From: Chlorocebus sabaeus
Lineage: Eukaryota; Chordata; Mammalia; Primates; Cercopithecidae
Length of the DNA stretch: 64,000 nt
NCBI RefSeq assembly: GCF_047675955.1
Contig: NC_132915.1
Location: forward strand, 48,622,026 to 48,686,025
Direction of reading: 5' to 3'
Part shown: in pieces, positions 24,901-39,900 of the stretch
Layout: the number at the start of each line of letters is the position of its first letter
How positions within the stretch are numbered: position 1 is the stretch's first letter
The notes under the pieces: model-generated
What the model saw: only the letters and a program-made list of their open reading frames with translations
What the model was told of the DNA's origin: nothing
Databases searched by the model: none
Position numbers and translations under genes: made by a program

Positions 24901-27900
24901 TTATTGCACGTAATCTGGCTGATGAAATAGAAAGCTATATGAACCTAAAAAGTCCCCTAGGTAGTAAATCTTCTAGTATGGAATTACATGGAGAGGAAAA
25001 CAGAGAGTCTGGCATGACTACTGCATTTATTCATGCTTTAGAGAGGAGATCAAGCCTACCTTTAGATCATGGTTCACCAGCACAGGAAAATCCTGAAAGT
25101 GAGAAAAGCTCGCCTGCAGTGTCCAGGTCTAAAACTTTTACTGGGCGTTTCAAGCAGCAAACCCCCTCTCGAACTCATAAAGAACGTTCAACTTCTTTGT
25201 CAGCACTGATACGTTCTTCGCCACATGGCTCGTTGGGTTCTGTAGTAAATTCTTTGTCAGGACTAAAGCTGGATAATATACTCTCAGGGCCCAAGATAGA
25301 TGTCCTAAAATCTGGTATGAAACAAGCAGCGACTGTAGCCAGTAAGATGTGGGTAGCTGTTGCGTCTGCCTACAGCTACTCAGATGATGAGGTAAGAAAC
25401 CTTTATGTGTGTAGTCTGTCTGCTATTGGAATGTTTATAGTATCTTTCTAGAAATATATATATTATTGTTAAGAGATTTCTGTGCCCAGCCTGGAGTGCA
25501 GTGGCGTGATCTTGGCTGTCTGCAACCTCTGCCTCCCGGGTTTGAGTCATTCTCTTGCCTCACCCTCCTGAATAGCTGGGACTATAGGGATATGCCACCA
25601 TGACCAGCTAATTTTTGTATTTTTAGTAGAGATGAGGTTTCACCATGTTGGCCAGGCTGGTCTTGAACTCCTGACCTCAGGTGATCCACCTGTATCAGCC
25701 TCCCAAAGTGCTGGGATTACAGGCATGAGCCAGTGTGCCTGGCTGATTTCTGGTAACTTTGGTTTTTGTATTTTGTGTAGTCTATCTGATATTGGAATGT
25801 TTGTATATCTTTTTAAAAATATATGAAGGATTATTAAGAGAGTGCTGGTAACTTTGGTTTTCATATTTAAAAACTATGCATATTTGTTTTCTTTCTTGAA
25901 GTAACTTGAACCATATATGTAAGGAAGTTAATAATATAGAAATAGAATATCAGGACCATTTTATAATTCCATAGACTAGTCTAAACTAAAACATGATTTA
26001 TTTCTTTGAAAGCTCTAATGATTAGTGTTTGAAGTTAATAAAAATGCCATATTATATTTGTGTAGCATTCACTTTTAAAATAATTTTTACCTATGTAATC
26101 TCCTTAATACATATAAAGTCAAGCTGAAGCTTAATCCATAGATTTCATACTATATGGCAAAAATAATTGTCTTTAAAAAACGTTATACACATAGAGTTAA
26201 TCATTAGATCTTTTGGTAAAAATGAAAGTAAGTTTTGCTTGTTTTACAGAAAAAAATTGAAATTTCACCTTGTATGCAAATAATTGTATAGTATTTGAGG
26301 ACTTTAGTAGATAAGGCAGATACCTACAATGTTTGCTCTCATTATTTAACAGTATGTCCTAGGTACTGTTATAAGTTGTATGTCTGCTTTTATATATTAA
26401 TATATACAAACATATGTATTTGTTTAATTTTCATAGCAACCCCATGAGGGTGGTACTGTTGTTATCCTGATTTTTTAGATGATATTTGAAACTCAGAGAG
26501 GCTAACTAGGGAATAGTAGAACTGTGATTTGAAGTCAAAGAGATTGGATCTAGAATCCATGCTCTTACCTTAGAAGCAATATCTCAGGAGAAGATACCAA
26601 AGAGCAATATATGAAAAGAGGTTCAGGTTGGGGGCTATCCGGAAAAAAAGCAGGTGATATCTAAGTTAGGATTTGAAGGATAAATTTGACATTTGGGGTT
26701 AAAGCTGTAAGAAGAGTGTCAGAAGAGTATATCTAAAAGAATAATGTGAAATGGTATGGAAGCTTAAAGCATCATGCACTTTCAAGATAATATAATCAAT
26801 TTCAGATTGTTAAAGATCTAAATCGGAATTAGACACATGGGAAAAGATGTTAGACATATAAGCTGGGCGCGGTGGCTCACGCCTGTAATCCCAGAACTTT
26901 GGGAGGCCGAGGCGGGTAGATCACGAGGTCTGGAGATCGAGACCATCCTGGCTAACACAGTGAAACTCCATCTCTACTAAAAATATAAAAAATTAGCCGA
27001 GCGTGGTGGCGGGTGCCTGTAGTCCCAGCTACTCAGGAAGCTGAAGCAGCAGAATGGTGTGAACCCGGGAGGCGGAAGTTGCAGTGAACCGAGATTATGC
27101 CACTGCACTCCAGCCTGGGCAACAGAGTGAGACTCTGTCTCAAAAAAAAAAAAAAAAAGAAAAAAGAAATTAGACATACAAGACTTTTATACCATTTGAA
27201 GGAATACTTTATAGACAAAATAATAATTGAATTGAAAGTATGGTATTGAACATTATGAATTAGCTATTTCATATTTAAAGAGCTTACAAGGTCAGTCAAG
27301 GGAAGGCAAAATAAAATAGCTTCCAAAGTGTCTTAATCTGGCATTATGATAAAAAAGAAAAAAAAAGAGTGTATCATTTTATTTTATTTTTTGAGACAGG
27401 GGCTTGCTCTGTTACCCAAACTGGAATACAGTGGCACAATCATGGCTTACTGTGGCCTCGACCCCCTGGGCTCAAGCAATCCTCCTGCCTCAGCCTCCTA
27501 ATTGCTAGGACTACAGGCGTGCACCACCATGACTGCTAATTTTTTATTTTTTGTAGAGATATGGTCTTGCTATGTTGCCCAGGCTGGTCTTGAACTCCTG
27601 GGCTCAAGTGTTCCTAGGTCTCCCAAAGTGCTGGGATTCCAGCCATGAGCCACTGCACCTGGCCTTTGTTTTATTTTTGAAATTTTATTGAGGTTGGTTA
27701 TGAGGACTCATGTCTGTAATCCCAGCACTTTTAGAGGTTGAGGTGAGCATTTGCTTGAGCCCAGGAGTTTGAGACTAGCCTGGGCAGCATGGCGAAACCC
27801 CATCTATACAAAAAAATTAGCTGGATGTGGTGGCATGTACCTGTAGTCCCAGGTACTCTGGAAGGTGAGGTGGGAGGATAGCTTGAGCCCGGGAGGCAGA

Positions 27901-30900
27901 GGTTGCGTTGAGCCGAGATCACACCACTGCACTCCCGCCTGGGCGACACAGACCCTATCTCCCCTACCCCCCAAAAAATTATCTAACTGTTAAAAACAGA
28001 AGTACATTTCACGGGGATATTTGGACTTGGAATATATGACACTGTAAATTGCAAGTCACTGTGGATCTTGTCTTGTCTTTTCATTGTTACAGCCCTGGCA
28101 CCAGTAAGCAGTACCTGGCAAAAGGCAAATAGGATATACCTAATAAATATTTACAAATTAAGGAATAAATTAAAAGTCTATAAAATGTTTTTAACTTTCA
28201 TCCACAGTTTAATCTAAGGAAGTAATTAGAAGTGTATGTAAAAATAGAGGAATTTTACCAATGTAATTTATATAAGATTGAAGCATTTTGAATGTTTAAG
28301 CAACAGGGGGAGTTAGTAAATAATAGTATATCAGTAAAACAGATTAGTTCACAGGGGTTTAAATAATTAGAAAATTTATGACATTAAAGTAATTACATAA
28401 GTACAGTTTAAAAACAATATTCTAATTTGTAAAGATTTATTATATGATTTTATATGTATGTTCTAAATGACTAGAAAGATATATATCAAGATTTTGATTA
28501 TATTCTCTGATTGTTGATCATAAGCGTTTTTTATTCCTTGTTTTACTTATCTGTATTTAATTTTTACAAATCATGTAACATGGTTATATGGCAAGGAACA
28601 CACAAATCTTTCATTTTTAAAGCAAAAAAACCTGATTGTTGAAATGTTTTCTACCTCAAGCTTCAACATTCACTTATGTAGTTAAGAGCTACAGTGTTTG
28701 AAACTTTGTTTATGTTTCGTGGCTCTAATATTGATATTTGTTATTCTGAACATTCAGATTCCTAGCCAAAATTATCACAGCAGCTTTATTTGAAACAACT
28801 CATATTATCCATATTTTAAAATTATGTAATTAAAAGTTAAAGAAGTTTAGTAATTTCTGAAAGATTACATATCTAATAAATGGTGGAGAACAAGTTCACA
28901 ATCTGGCTGTCTAACTCAAAAACCCCTACTCATACAGGGATTCCTGATTCCATTAGAGACCGTGAGCTCCCTAGAATTCTGTTATTTTATAAGATTCAAT
29001 ATTGAGAGACACCCAGACCTCCCACATACACCTGAGGCACACCACGATCTTTTTTAAAGTATTGTTGCTTATGGCTTGAATGTCTTGGAGTGTGGAAGGG
29101 AAATTCCAAATAATAGGAGATTTCATGGTTTTGAAAAATGTGGGGATGATGATTTGTTTAAGGATTATAGAGTTTAATTCTGAAAAGGGTAGAGTGAGTA
29201 TATTTCAGTGGAGAAAGTATTATTTATGTATGTGGAATTTTTTTTTTTTCAATTAAAGGAGGAAACTAATAGAGATTACAGCTTCCCGGCTGGCCTAGAA
29301 GACCATATTTTGGGGGAGAATATATCGCCTAACACAAGTATCTCAGGATTTGTCCCCAGTGAACTTACCCAGAGCAACACAAGCCTTGGCAGTAGCAGCA
29401 GTAGTGGAGATGTAGGAAAACTGCATTATCCAACAGGTATGGGGAAGGATTATCCTTTCTTCATTTGCTTTATAGTAGTTTTTGCTTTTTTTTTAAGAGA
29501 TGGGATTTTGTCATGTTGCCCAGGCTGGTCTCGACCTCCTGATCTCAAGCAATCTGCCTGCCTCAGCCTCCCAAAGTGCTGAGATTACAGGCGAGAGCCA
29601 CAGCGCCTGGCCTGCCTTTGTTTTTTTAATTTAGATACCTGTAACTCCCCACTCAATAAGCCCCATTTGTTGAGATGATTGAGAGATTTTTAATAGTAGC
29701 CACCTTATGATCTATTCTGATCTTCTATGATTTATAACCGCTGTGGTCACCTACTGCCTTTGTTTTTAGTTGTATATATTCGTGGATTATATCATTAGTT
29801 CTCAAACTTTGGCATGCATCAGAATAATCTGGGGAATTTGTTTCAAAATATATGCAAATGTCCAAACCTAACGCTAAAACTTCTGAGATTGAATTTGTGA
29901 GATGGGGCCTTGGAAATGTGTATTTTTAAGCAGTTGTCTGGATTAATCAGATGTATACCAGAGTTTGAGAATCCCTAGGATGTGTCATTGAAGTTTCTTA
30001 CTCCATGCTACTTTTTAAAATTATAATTGTGTTCTTTTTCTCTGACTTTTTACTATAAAAATTTCAAATGTCCGAGCCAGGAATGGTGGCTCATGCTTGT
30101 AATCCTAGCACTTTGGGAGGCCAAGGCGGGTGGATTGCCTGAGTTCAGGAGTTCGAGACCAGCCTGGGCAACACAGTGAAATCCCATCTCTACTAAAATA
30201 CAAAAAAAATTAGCTGAACGTGGCAGCATGCGCCTGTAATCCCAGCTACTTGGGAGGCGGAGGCAGGAGAATCACTTGAACCCGGAAGGTGGAGGTTGCA
30301 GTGAGCCGAGATTGCACCATAGCACTCCAGCCTGGGCAACAGAGTGAGACTCTGTCTTTAAAAAAAAAAAATTTGAAATATCCTGAAAAGTTGAAAGAAT
30401 TGTATAATGAACAGTTATGTATTTTCCACCTAGATTTAATTAACTATTGTTAATTTTATCTCTTTCTATGTATGCATACATTTTTATACTGAGCCACTTG
30501 AAAAACAATTGCAGACTTTATGATATGTCCCCCCTAAATACTTTGGCATGCATTTTCAAAAAACAAGGACATTCCCTACCTAAGGTGTTATGATGTTTAT
30601 TCCTTTGTAGGTGAAGTTCCATTTCCAAGAGGCATGAAAGGGCAAGACTTTGAAAAATCAGATCATGGTTCTTCTCAAAATACCAGCATGTCTAGCATCT
30701 ATCAGAATTGTGCAATGGAGGTAAAAGTTCTATATTCAGTTCATGATAAAGCAGCTGTAAGCATATTTTTATTGCAGAATGGCATTTAACAGGATTCTAT
30801 GACACCCTTGTGGACAGTATAATAAGTCATTTTGTTGAATTTACTTGATGTCTTATGTAAGACAATGAACTGATAGTTTACCTGTGAAATAAAAGAACTG

Positions 30901-33900
30901 TTATTAAATTCCAAATTTGATCAATAGAATAAATGAAATCCCATTATCTCAAGAGAATGCCTGTTAAGATTAATTTTTATTAAATGGTCTCAGTATCTGC
31001 ATTTTTCTGTTTTTAGGTTTTGATGTCCAGTTGTTCACAGTGTAGAGCTTGTGGAACTTTAGTTTATGATGAAGAAATTATGGCTGGATGGACAGCAGAT
31101 GACTCAAATTTGAATACAGCTTGTCCATTCTGTAAAAGCAACTTCTTGCCTCTTCTCAATATAGAATTCAAAGATTTGAGAGGTTCTGCAAGGTTAGTCT
31201 TAAAAAGCTCTCTCAAGAAGTAAGTACCCTCAAAAAACATGACTTCTGGGAGAATAGCGAAATATTCATGGTATGCTCCAGGTTTGCCTTCCTGTCTGTC
31301 CTTCACCTTCAGTATTTGAGTAGCAAATGTTAGTAATGTGGGAGTCTACTTTACCGTGTTGTTTAAAGTAGGATTATCAGCTGGGCTCCGTGGCTCATAC
31401 TGTAATCTCAACACTTTGTGAGGCCCAGGTGGGAGAATTGTTTGAGGTGAGGAGTTCAAGACCAGCTTGGGCAACATGGCAAGACCCTGTCTCTACAAAA
31501 GATTTTTTTTTAATTAGCTGGGCATGGTAGTGTGCACCTGTGGTAGCAGCTACTAGGAAGGCTGACACTGGAGGATCTCTTGGGCCCGGAAGTTTGAAGC
31601 TGCAGTGAGTATATATTTTAGAAGAAACAAAGGGGAAAAAAAGGCTTCAATTCTTCTCTTGTCACTTGCACTTTCTAGTAGTATTCTGTGCAGTTAAATG
31701 ACCAAATTCTAGGCAATAGAAAGGAAACTAGCTGATCTGTAGTTATACATTAAATAATTGAGAATTTGGTAACTCTGTACTGACCTAAGGAATTATACTT
31801 AATATTCCGTTCGTTTTATGGAACAAATTGAACTTTTTATTTCCTGCCTTTAGCTGCTTTATAAAAAATACATTGCCAGGTGTGATGGCTCACACCTGTA
31901 ATCCTGGCACTTTGGGAGGACGAGGCGGGTGGATTGCCTGAGCTCAGGAGTTCGAGACCAGCCTGGGCAACATGGTGAAACCCCGTCTCTACTAAAATAC
32001 AAAAAAGTAGTCAGGTGTGGCGGCGTGTGCGTATAGTCCCAGCTACTCGAGAGACTGAGGCAGAAGAATTGCTTGAACCTGGGAGGCAGAGGTTGCAGTG
32101 AGCTGAGATTGCACCACTGCACTCCAGCCTGGGTGACAGAGCGAGACTCTGTCTCAAAAAAAAAAAAAAAATTTAGGCTGGGCACAATGGCTCATGCCTG
32201 TAATCCCAGCACTTTGAGAGGCTGAGGCAGGTTCATCACTTGAGGTCAGGAGTTTGAGACCAGCCTGGGGAACATGGCAAAACCCCATCTCTACAAAAAA
32301 ATACAAAAAGTTAGCCTGACACCATGGCACATGCCTGTAGTCCCAGCTACTCAGGAGGCTGAGGCAGGAGAATAGTTTGAATCCGGGAGGCGGAGTTTGC
32401 AGTGAGCTGAGATCACACCGTTTCATTGTAGAGGTGTTTCTTCTCTGTTTTTTCTTTTAGCTTCAGGTGTGGAGCTAAGTCAAATCATACTCTTTAATTC
32501 CTGACACACTATCATCTTTGACCTGTGCGAAGGCCCTCCTTTCCTCATTCCCACCCGCATTCCCTCGTTCTACAATGACACTGACTCTGCTAAGTGTCAT
32601 ATATCTAAATTTATCTTTTTATTACTCAGTTTAAAATCTGAGTTACTATATGTACATCTAGTTTATTCCTTTTCTCCTACAGAAAGTTAATATATCTTTC
32701 TACTTATCCGTTATTCTAGTGTTAGATACTTCAGTTGCTTTCAGTTCTCTATTACTACAAACACCACTGCAGTAATGCAGTGTACTGCAAAATACATACC
32801 CCTTTTGAACTTGTGAAGTAGTTTCTCTAAAAAACAATAATCCTTGGAGTAAGATCATTTTCATACATGATTTTAGTAAACACAAAATACTGCTTCCTAG
32901 TTGGCTACACTCCCACAAATAGTACCTAAGAATTCTCATTTCTATATAGCCTTACCAGCATTTGGTATTATCACTTTTTAAATTTTGGCGTTGTTTGAAT
33001 TTGTCTCAGTACTGACAAATTTGAGTTGAGTTTCTCTTCATTACTTGTTATTCTAGCCTTTTTTTTTTTTTTTTTTTGGAGACGGAGTTTCACTCCTGTC
33101 ACCCAGGCTAGAGTCCAGTGGCACGATCTCGGCTCACTACAACATCTGCCTCCCAGGTTGAAGCAATTCTCCTGCCTTAGTCTCCCGAGTAGCTGGGATT
33201 ACAAGTGCCCACCACCATGCCCAGCTAAGTTTGGTATTTTTAGTAGAGACGGAGTTTGGCCATGCTAGCCAGGCTGGTCTCGAACTCCTGACCTCAGGTG
33301 ATCCACCCACCTTGGCCTCCCAAAGTGCTGGGATTACAGGCGTGAGCCACTGCATCTGGCCTATTCTAGCATTTTCTGTGAATTGGCTGCTTATGTTCAT
33401 TGCCTATTTTTCTTTTTTTCTTTTTTGATTTTTTTTTTTTTTTTTTTTTTGAGATGAGTCTCGCTCTGTCGCCCAGTTGGGAGTACAGTGGCACGATCGC
33501 AGCTCACTCTAAGCTCCACCTCCCGGGTTCACGCCATTCTCCTGCCTCAGCCTCCTGAGTAGCTGGGACTACAGGCACCTACCACCACGCCCGGCTAATT
33601 TTTTTGTATTTTTATTAGAGACTGGGTTTCACCATGTTAACCAGGATGGTCTCGATCTCATGACCTTGTGATCCGCCAACCTCAACCTCCCAAAGTGCTG
33701 GGATTACAGGCGTCAGCCACAGGGCCAGCCGTTCATTGCCTATTTTTCTATTGATCTTTCTTTTTCTTGTTGATTTGACTTGAATATTATTGATATTAAT
33801 TACTTGAAAGCATTAATTTTGATGTCATTATCCATTAATTTTTTACCTTGCAATTTGTACTTTTGGAATCTTGTTTTTAAAGTTGTTCCCTATCCCTAGG

Positions 33901-36900
33901 ACCTGAAATTTTTATCCTTGAACATTTTTGCTTATATTTTACTTTTGATGTTTAGGTCTTTAATATATCTTTATTCTGCTTTTTATATATGATGGTAGAG
34001 ATCCAGCTTTTATTTTTTCCCCATATAACAATCCAGTTATCCCAATATTATCTCTTAAATAACTTATCCTTTCCTCACTGACATGTGGTGTCACCTTTAT
34101 CATATTTGAGTTCCCATGTATACCTCACTTGGTTCTGCATTTTCTTGCTGTTTTTCTTAATGCCATATTGTTTTTGTCACTTGGTCTTTGTGTTATATCT
34201 GGTTAGTAGAGTGAGTTCCCTCTCTTGGATTTTATTGTTATTATTTTTTGTGTGCTTGCTGTTTCCTATGAATTCTTAGAATAAGTTTGAGTTCTTCAAA
34301 AAAAAAAATCCAACTAGAGTTTTCTTTGAGATTTATAGATTAATTTGGGGAAAATCGACTTTTCTAAATTATTGTCTTATCTATGAACCGGGTATATCTC
34401 TGTATTTTTTTTTCAGATCTTCTTTTATGTCCTTTAATGCAGGTTTAAATTATTTTCCATAAGCCCTATACTTTTTTGTTGAGTTAATTGTGTTTTTAAG
34501 TTATTGTGACAAGCATTTTATTTTATATTTTTCAAATTGGATATAAAGGAGCATTATTAAGTCTGTCCCCTGAATATGTTGTTATAGAAAATTTCAAGCT
34601 TACAACAAATTTTAAAAAGTTTTTTTTCAATGAACACCCAATATCTACCCCTGCGTCCCTCAGTTTACACTTTACTATACTTAAGTCTATCACCTATCTG
34701 TTTCTCCACCAATCTATCTTAAATTTTTATTCATTTGAAGGTAAGATAGATATTAATACATTTCTCCCCCAAAGACTGATATGCGTATCATTAACTACAG
34801 TTCAGTATTTATTGACAGTTTTTTTCTTTTGAGATAAATTGATATACAGCAAAATGTACAAATCTTAAACATACCATTTGAAGAATGCATGCATTTATAC
34901 AAATTAAACCCTTAGAAAACATTACCATTACCTCAGAAAATTCTCTGAATGTTCCTTGCAAGACCCTTCCCTCCTTGAGTCCACCCAAAGAGAGAAGGAG
35001 AGAGATAAGATGTAAATAAAACAATGAACAGAGAAGAAATGACTAGAAACAAGATGGAGATTTATAAATGGTAAAAGACATTATAAGTAATTATAGGTTA
35101 ATACATCTTAAAATGCTGCTACTGCAGCTCTTCTTTATTTTTTTTTAAACTCAGGAAATTAATAAAATATTTTGCTTCCGTTCTTCCTTCATAGTTTTCT
35201 TTAGAGGTTCTCAAAAATTGGAATATCATTTATTGGACCATTTCCAACCTTGTATTTGAAAAATTTAGGATAGGAAGGGAAGAGAAAATGAGAGCAGGAA
35301 TGTGAGAGAGAGAGGTCTGTGTGTGTATTGGAAATAGGCAGTGTTTTCCTTCCGGATTATATATAATTAATAACTACTTTATCAATAAAATGTTATTATG
35401 ATAGAATTTTAGAAGACTTGAGGATTTTTAAAGGCTCTTTTTTCCCCCCTTTTCCATATGTAGCTTTTTCCTGAAACCAAGTACCTCTGGTGACAGTTTA
35501 CAAAGTGGAAGCATTCCATTGGCAAATGAATCCTTGGAGCACAAACCTGTATCCAGTTTAGCAGAACCTGACTTGATCAACTTTGTGGATTCCCCAAAAC
35601 ATAACCAGACCATAACTGAAGAAACAGGCTCTGCAGTTGAACCAAGGTATCAAAGGGTACAGAGACCTCTTTGTATAGTAATAAATGGGGTACACTTGTA
35701 AAAATTCTGTCTGTAAAGACAACCTGACTCCTATAGGCATAAGTTCTGGCATTTAAGAGTACATCTTAACTTATTATTACCACATAGTGTTTAAACAGCT
35801 AATGAATGACTCTGATGATAAACCATTTTTGAACTAAGTTTAATATTTTACAGGTGTCTTTTACAAAATGAACTTCTCAACAGTAAAATATTTCCCCTTT
35901 AAGGTAGTCATTGCCAATTTCCAGAGGCGAAATGTTCTCTTTCTGTGAAATGTACACTTCACCCTTAAATACTAATTGAATCAGACATTTATTGAGACTC
36001 TATTGTATGCTAAATATTATGCTAAGCTCTAAAAATAAAAAAGAAAATATGACTGGGTCTCTCTCCTTAGGTGGATCGTGGCCTAGTAGAGATTAAATAC
36101 TTGTCAGTGTCTTTACTGTACTTATTTGCATACAGCATACTTCTAGGTAATTTTGTTGAAGATGAAATAATATTTGAGTAAAGCAACTGAATGGGTACTT
36201 TGTCATTTTAAAATAATACCTGTGTATCTACATACAATATGTCATCTTCCCACCCTCACCAGAACCATCTACTCCGTCCTGTTTTTCTGACCAGTTTTAC
36301 AAAAATGCTTGAAGGAAATGCAATTTTTACAAGGTGGTGCTGATTCTTCTTAGATATATTTAGTAGACTGAAGGTCCATTGTAGAAAATAGCTCTACAGA
36401 TTTAGACTGTTTTTCAACATGAACATAGCATTTCTTCTATATTTTTTTAAGTGATGAAATAAAGAGAGCCAGTGGAGATGTCCAAACTATGAAAATTTCA
36501 TCTGTGCCTAATAGTTTATCAAAGCGAAATGTATCTTTGACTCGAAGTCACAGTGTTGGAGGCCCCTTGCAGAATATTGACTTTACCCAGCGACCGTTTC
36601 ATGGCATTTCAACAGTTAGTCTTCCAAACAGTCTGCAGGAAGTTGTGGTATGTAACAACAACAACATTGTAATTATACTGCATACATATCTAAGTATATA
36701 GTAGAACATTATAAATTCTTCTGTAGTGGACTTATTTTAATTACATGAAAAGTGATAGATTAGAATTTTTCCATAAGCAAATAACTTTTTATTGTGGAGA
36801 ATTTCAAATATGTGCAAAAAGAAACAGTATAATGAGTCCATCTTCTAGCTTCAATTATTTTCATTTTATGGCCATTCTTCTTTTATATATATTCTCATTC

Positions 36901-39900
36901 AGTTCTCTCTTTTTTTGAGATTATTTTGAAGCAAATTTCAAACATCACATATTCTGTTAGTAAATATTTCAGTATGTATCCTTGAATGATGAGGACTTTA
37001 GAAAAATATAATCACACTGCTTTTATCATACAAAAAAAAAACTAAATAATAATATCAAGTTATTTAGTCTGTTCAAATTTCTGATTGTCTCAAAAATGTC
37101 AAAAGCATATGTGTGTGTGCGTGTGTATGTGTGGGTTGGTAGCTTGAGGAATCAGGATCAAATAAAGTCAGTGTATTGTACTTGGGTTTGTATGGTTTTT
37201 AGTCTTTTTGAATCTGTAGACTCTTTTTTCCTCTTGCAATTTATTTGTTGATAAAACTGGTTAGAGTACAGTTTCCCATAATCCAGATTTTGCTGATTGC
37301 AACAATAACAGTCGAAATTTGTGTCCAGAACCTTGATCAGATTTGGGGTTTTTGTGTTATTGTTCATTTGCTTGTTTATTTTTGTAAGACAATTTCATCA
37401 GTGGTGGTATGTTCCTCCCAGTAGGAGACATAAACTTTAGTAGCTATTAATGCCTTAATGCCTAAAATAATTCATCAGGAGCTATAAAATGATAATGGTC
37501 TCATTCTGTCATTGCTTCCTTTTAATAAGGAATACATAAACAGAAACTTCCCTGTGTCTTCTGTTAGATTTTCTAAAGATAAAATTTATAGTGGAAAGGC
37601 AGGTTAAATACTTGGTTTTTTGCTTTTATTTACCAATTTTCAAAATGGCGAGTTGAGTCCCTGTCATTCTCCAAGGTCATCAGTTAATTTGGGGGAATAG
37701 GGTATCATTATGAGCTCATTGATTTCAACATTTATGTTTAATTAAGCAATTAATTTTTAGAGATGGGAATCTCGCTTTGTTGCCCAGGCTGTTCTTAAAC
37801 TCCTGAGCTCAAGTGATCCTCTTGCTTCAGCCTCCCTAGTAAGTGGAACTATAGGCACACACTACCTTGCCTTACACATTTATCTTTATATCTATTGCTG
37901 TTTTTATTGTTGTTCATGCTTATATTATTCTCTTTGGTCAGCTAGAAGTGTCTACAAGTTACCTCATTAGTCCTTTTGACATAACTCTAGTAGTTTTTTT
38001 GTAATTTTTAAAAAGCTTTCTGGCTTTCTTATATAACAAGATGTTTTATGCTTATGTTACATACTTTCTTACCCAGACCAGAATCAGCCGTTTATCTAAG
38101 AAACTGTGGGTCCCTTTAGAGGGAAATGGTTTTGGAGACCACAGTCTAGGCACCGGGGAACCCACTGTTAATGAGAGAGTCTTAAACATTTTATCCTGAT
38201 TATAATATGCATAACTCACAAAGTCTAGGTTGGGTCTTTTTTCATTTCTTATTTTATTTGAATTATAAAAATGCTCTTTCTTTAATTCCTTCAGTTTTTG
38301 TTGCGATCAGTTGTAAAAATGAGTTAAATCAACAAAGAATATTAATGCAAAAGATTGCCCCATCAGTTTAGAGTTGTAGGAGGAAGATAATGTCACACAG
38401 TTTTTATACATATATATTACTGTAAAGCATCTGAAATGCAAATATTTCTTATAAAATTTGAAAAAAACCTAATACATTCAGACCATTGCTCTCAATGTGA
38501 TAGAAAACATGTTTTAAAGAGTCTGTTGATTAATTTTCTTTTGTAATGATTTAACTTAATAGTATTTAAGATTAAGTATTTTTTTTCTTTTTTAGGTTTT
38601 CATTCATTAGCATATTCTCCTGCATGTAGCAATGGTCCTAAAATAACTGATTTAAAAAGGATAGATAGAGAGGCATTATCTCATTGAGAAGTGCTCTTCA
38701 GCATACAGATTTAAACAGATAATATTAATTTCTTTTTGTATTTTTTTTAAGGATCCTTTAGGAAAAAGACCCAATCCTCCCCCTGTTTCTGTGCCCTACT
38801 TGAGTCCTCTAGTACTCCGTAAAGAACTTGAATCTTTGCTAGAAAATGAAGGTGATCAGGTGATTCATACATCTTCTTTCATCAATCAACATCCAATCAT
38901 TTTCTGGAACCTCGTTTGGTATTTCAGACGTTTGGACCTTCCTAGTAACTTGCCAGGACTTATCCTCACATCTGAACATTGTAATGAAGGCGTACAGGTA
39001 GGGTGCCAACTTTTATACTTACATTAGTATTGGGTAGGATGAGGCTTAACCTCAAGCTCCTGAAAGTATACAACAACAGTTGCTTAACAAGACAAGTTTA
39101 TTTCTCTCTCAGTTAAAAGTTTGGATAAGCAGTCCTGGAATGGTAAAATGTTAGGAACCTAAGATCTTTCTATATTTTTGTTTAGCTATGCATAACCTCC
39201 ATTTCCAAGTTCTGCTTCTGGTCCAGGATGGCTGATTACCTCCAAGCTGTCACATCCACCTTCTATCCAGCAGTTAGGAGAAAAGTGGATGAGGGAAGAG
39301 TATGTCTTTTTTCTTAAGGGATAGCTCGTGGAGTTGTAGATAATATTCCAACATATAGTTTCTTGGCCTGAACTCAGTTATTAGGTCGTATCTGTCTGCA
39401 ACGGTAGCTGGAAAATGTTGCCCAGGCTGGAGTGTAATGGTGTGATCTCGACTCACTGCAGCCTCCTTCTTCTGGGTTCAAGTGATTCTCTTGCCTCAGC
39501 CTCCCATGTAGCTGGGATTATAGGCACCCACCACCACATCCAGTTAATTTTTATATTTTTGGTAGAGACAGGATTTTACCATGTTGGCCAGGCTGGTTTG
39601 AACTCCTGACCTAAGGCAATCCACCTGCCTCGGCCTCCCAAACTGCTGGGATTACAGGCGTGAGCGACCGTGCCTGGCTGGTAGCTATTATTCTTAACTG
39701 TTCTGTTCCTAGCTGCAATTCTCACAACAACCTTATTTGAAAGGACTCATATTTTCCATATTTTTCAGGTGTTATAATTAAAAGTTGGAGAAATTTAGTA
39801 ATTTCTGTAAGGTGGCATACCCAATAAGTGATGGAGACCCAAGGTCACGTTCTGGCTGTCTGACTTAAAAGCCCCAACTCTACTTATGCTGGGATCCTGA

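Larger units (their letters stand above)
25392..29258 (+). other. DENND4C intron
   Basis: Starts with a small tandem duplication (25407-25867). Alus lie at 25.5, 26.9, 27.4 and 27.7 kb, and a segment also present at 39.7 kb lies at 28735-29065. 25870-26850 and 28000-28730 hold nothing recognisable. Confidence 0.8.
29437..30610 (+). other. DENND4C intron
   Basis: Holds an Alu half, a MER5A-like element and a full Alu. The stretch 30380-30600 resembles an old LINE weakly. Confidence 0.8.
31193..35463 (+). other. DENND4C intron
   Basis: Five Alus and an antisense L1 segment. 32430-33050 and 34560-35440 contain only AT-rich or old LINE-like text. Confidence 0.8.
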
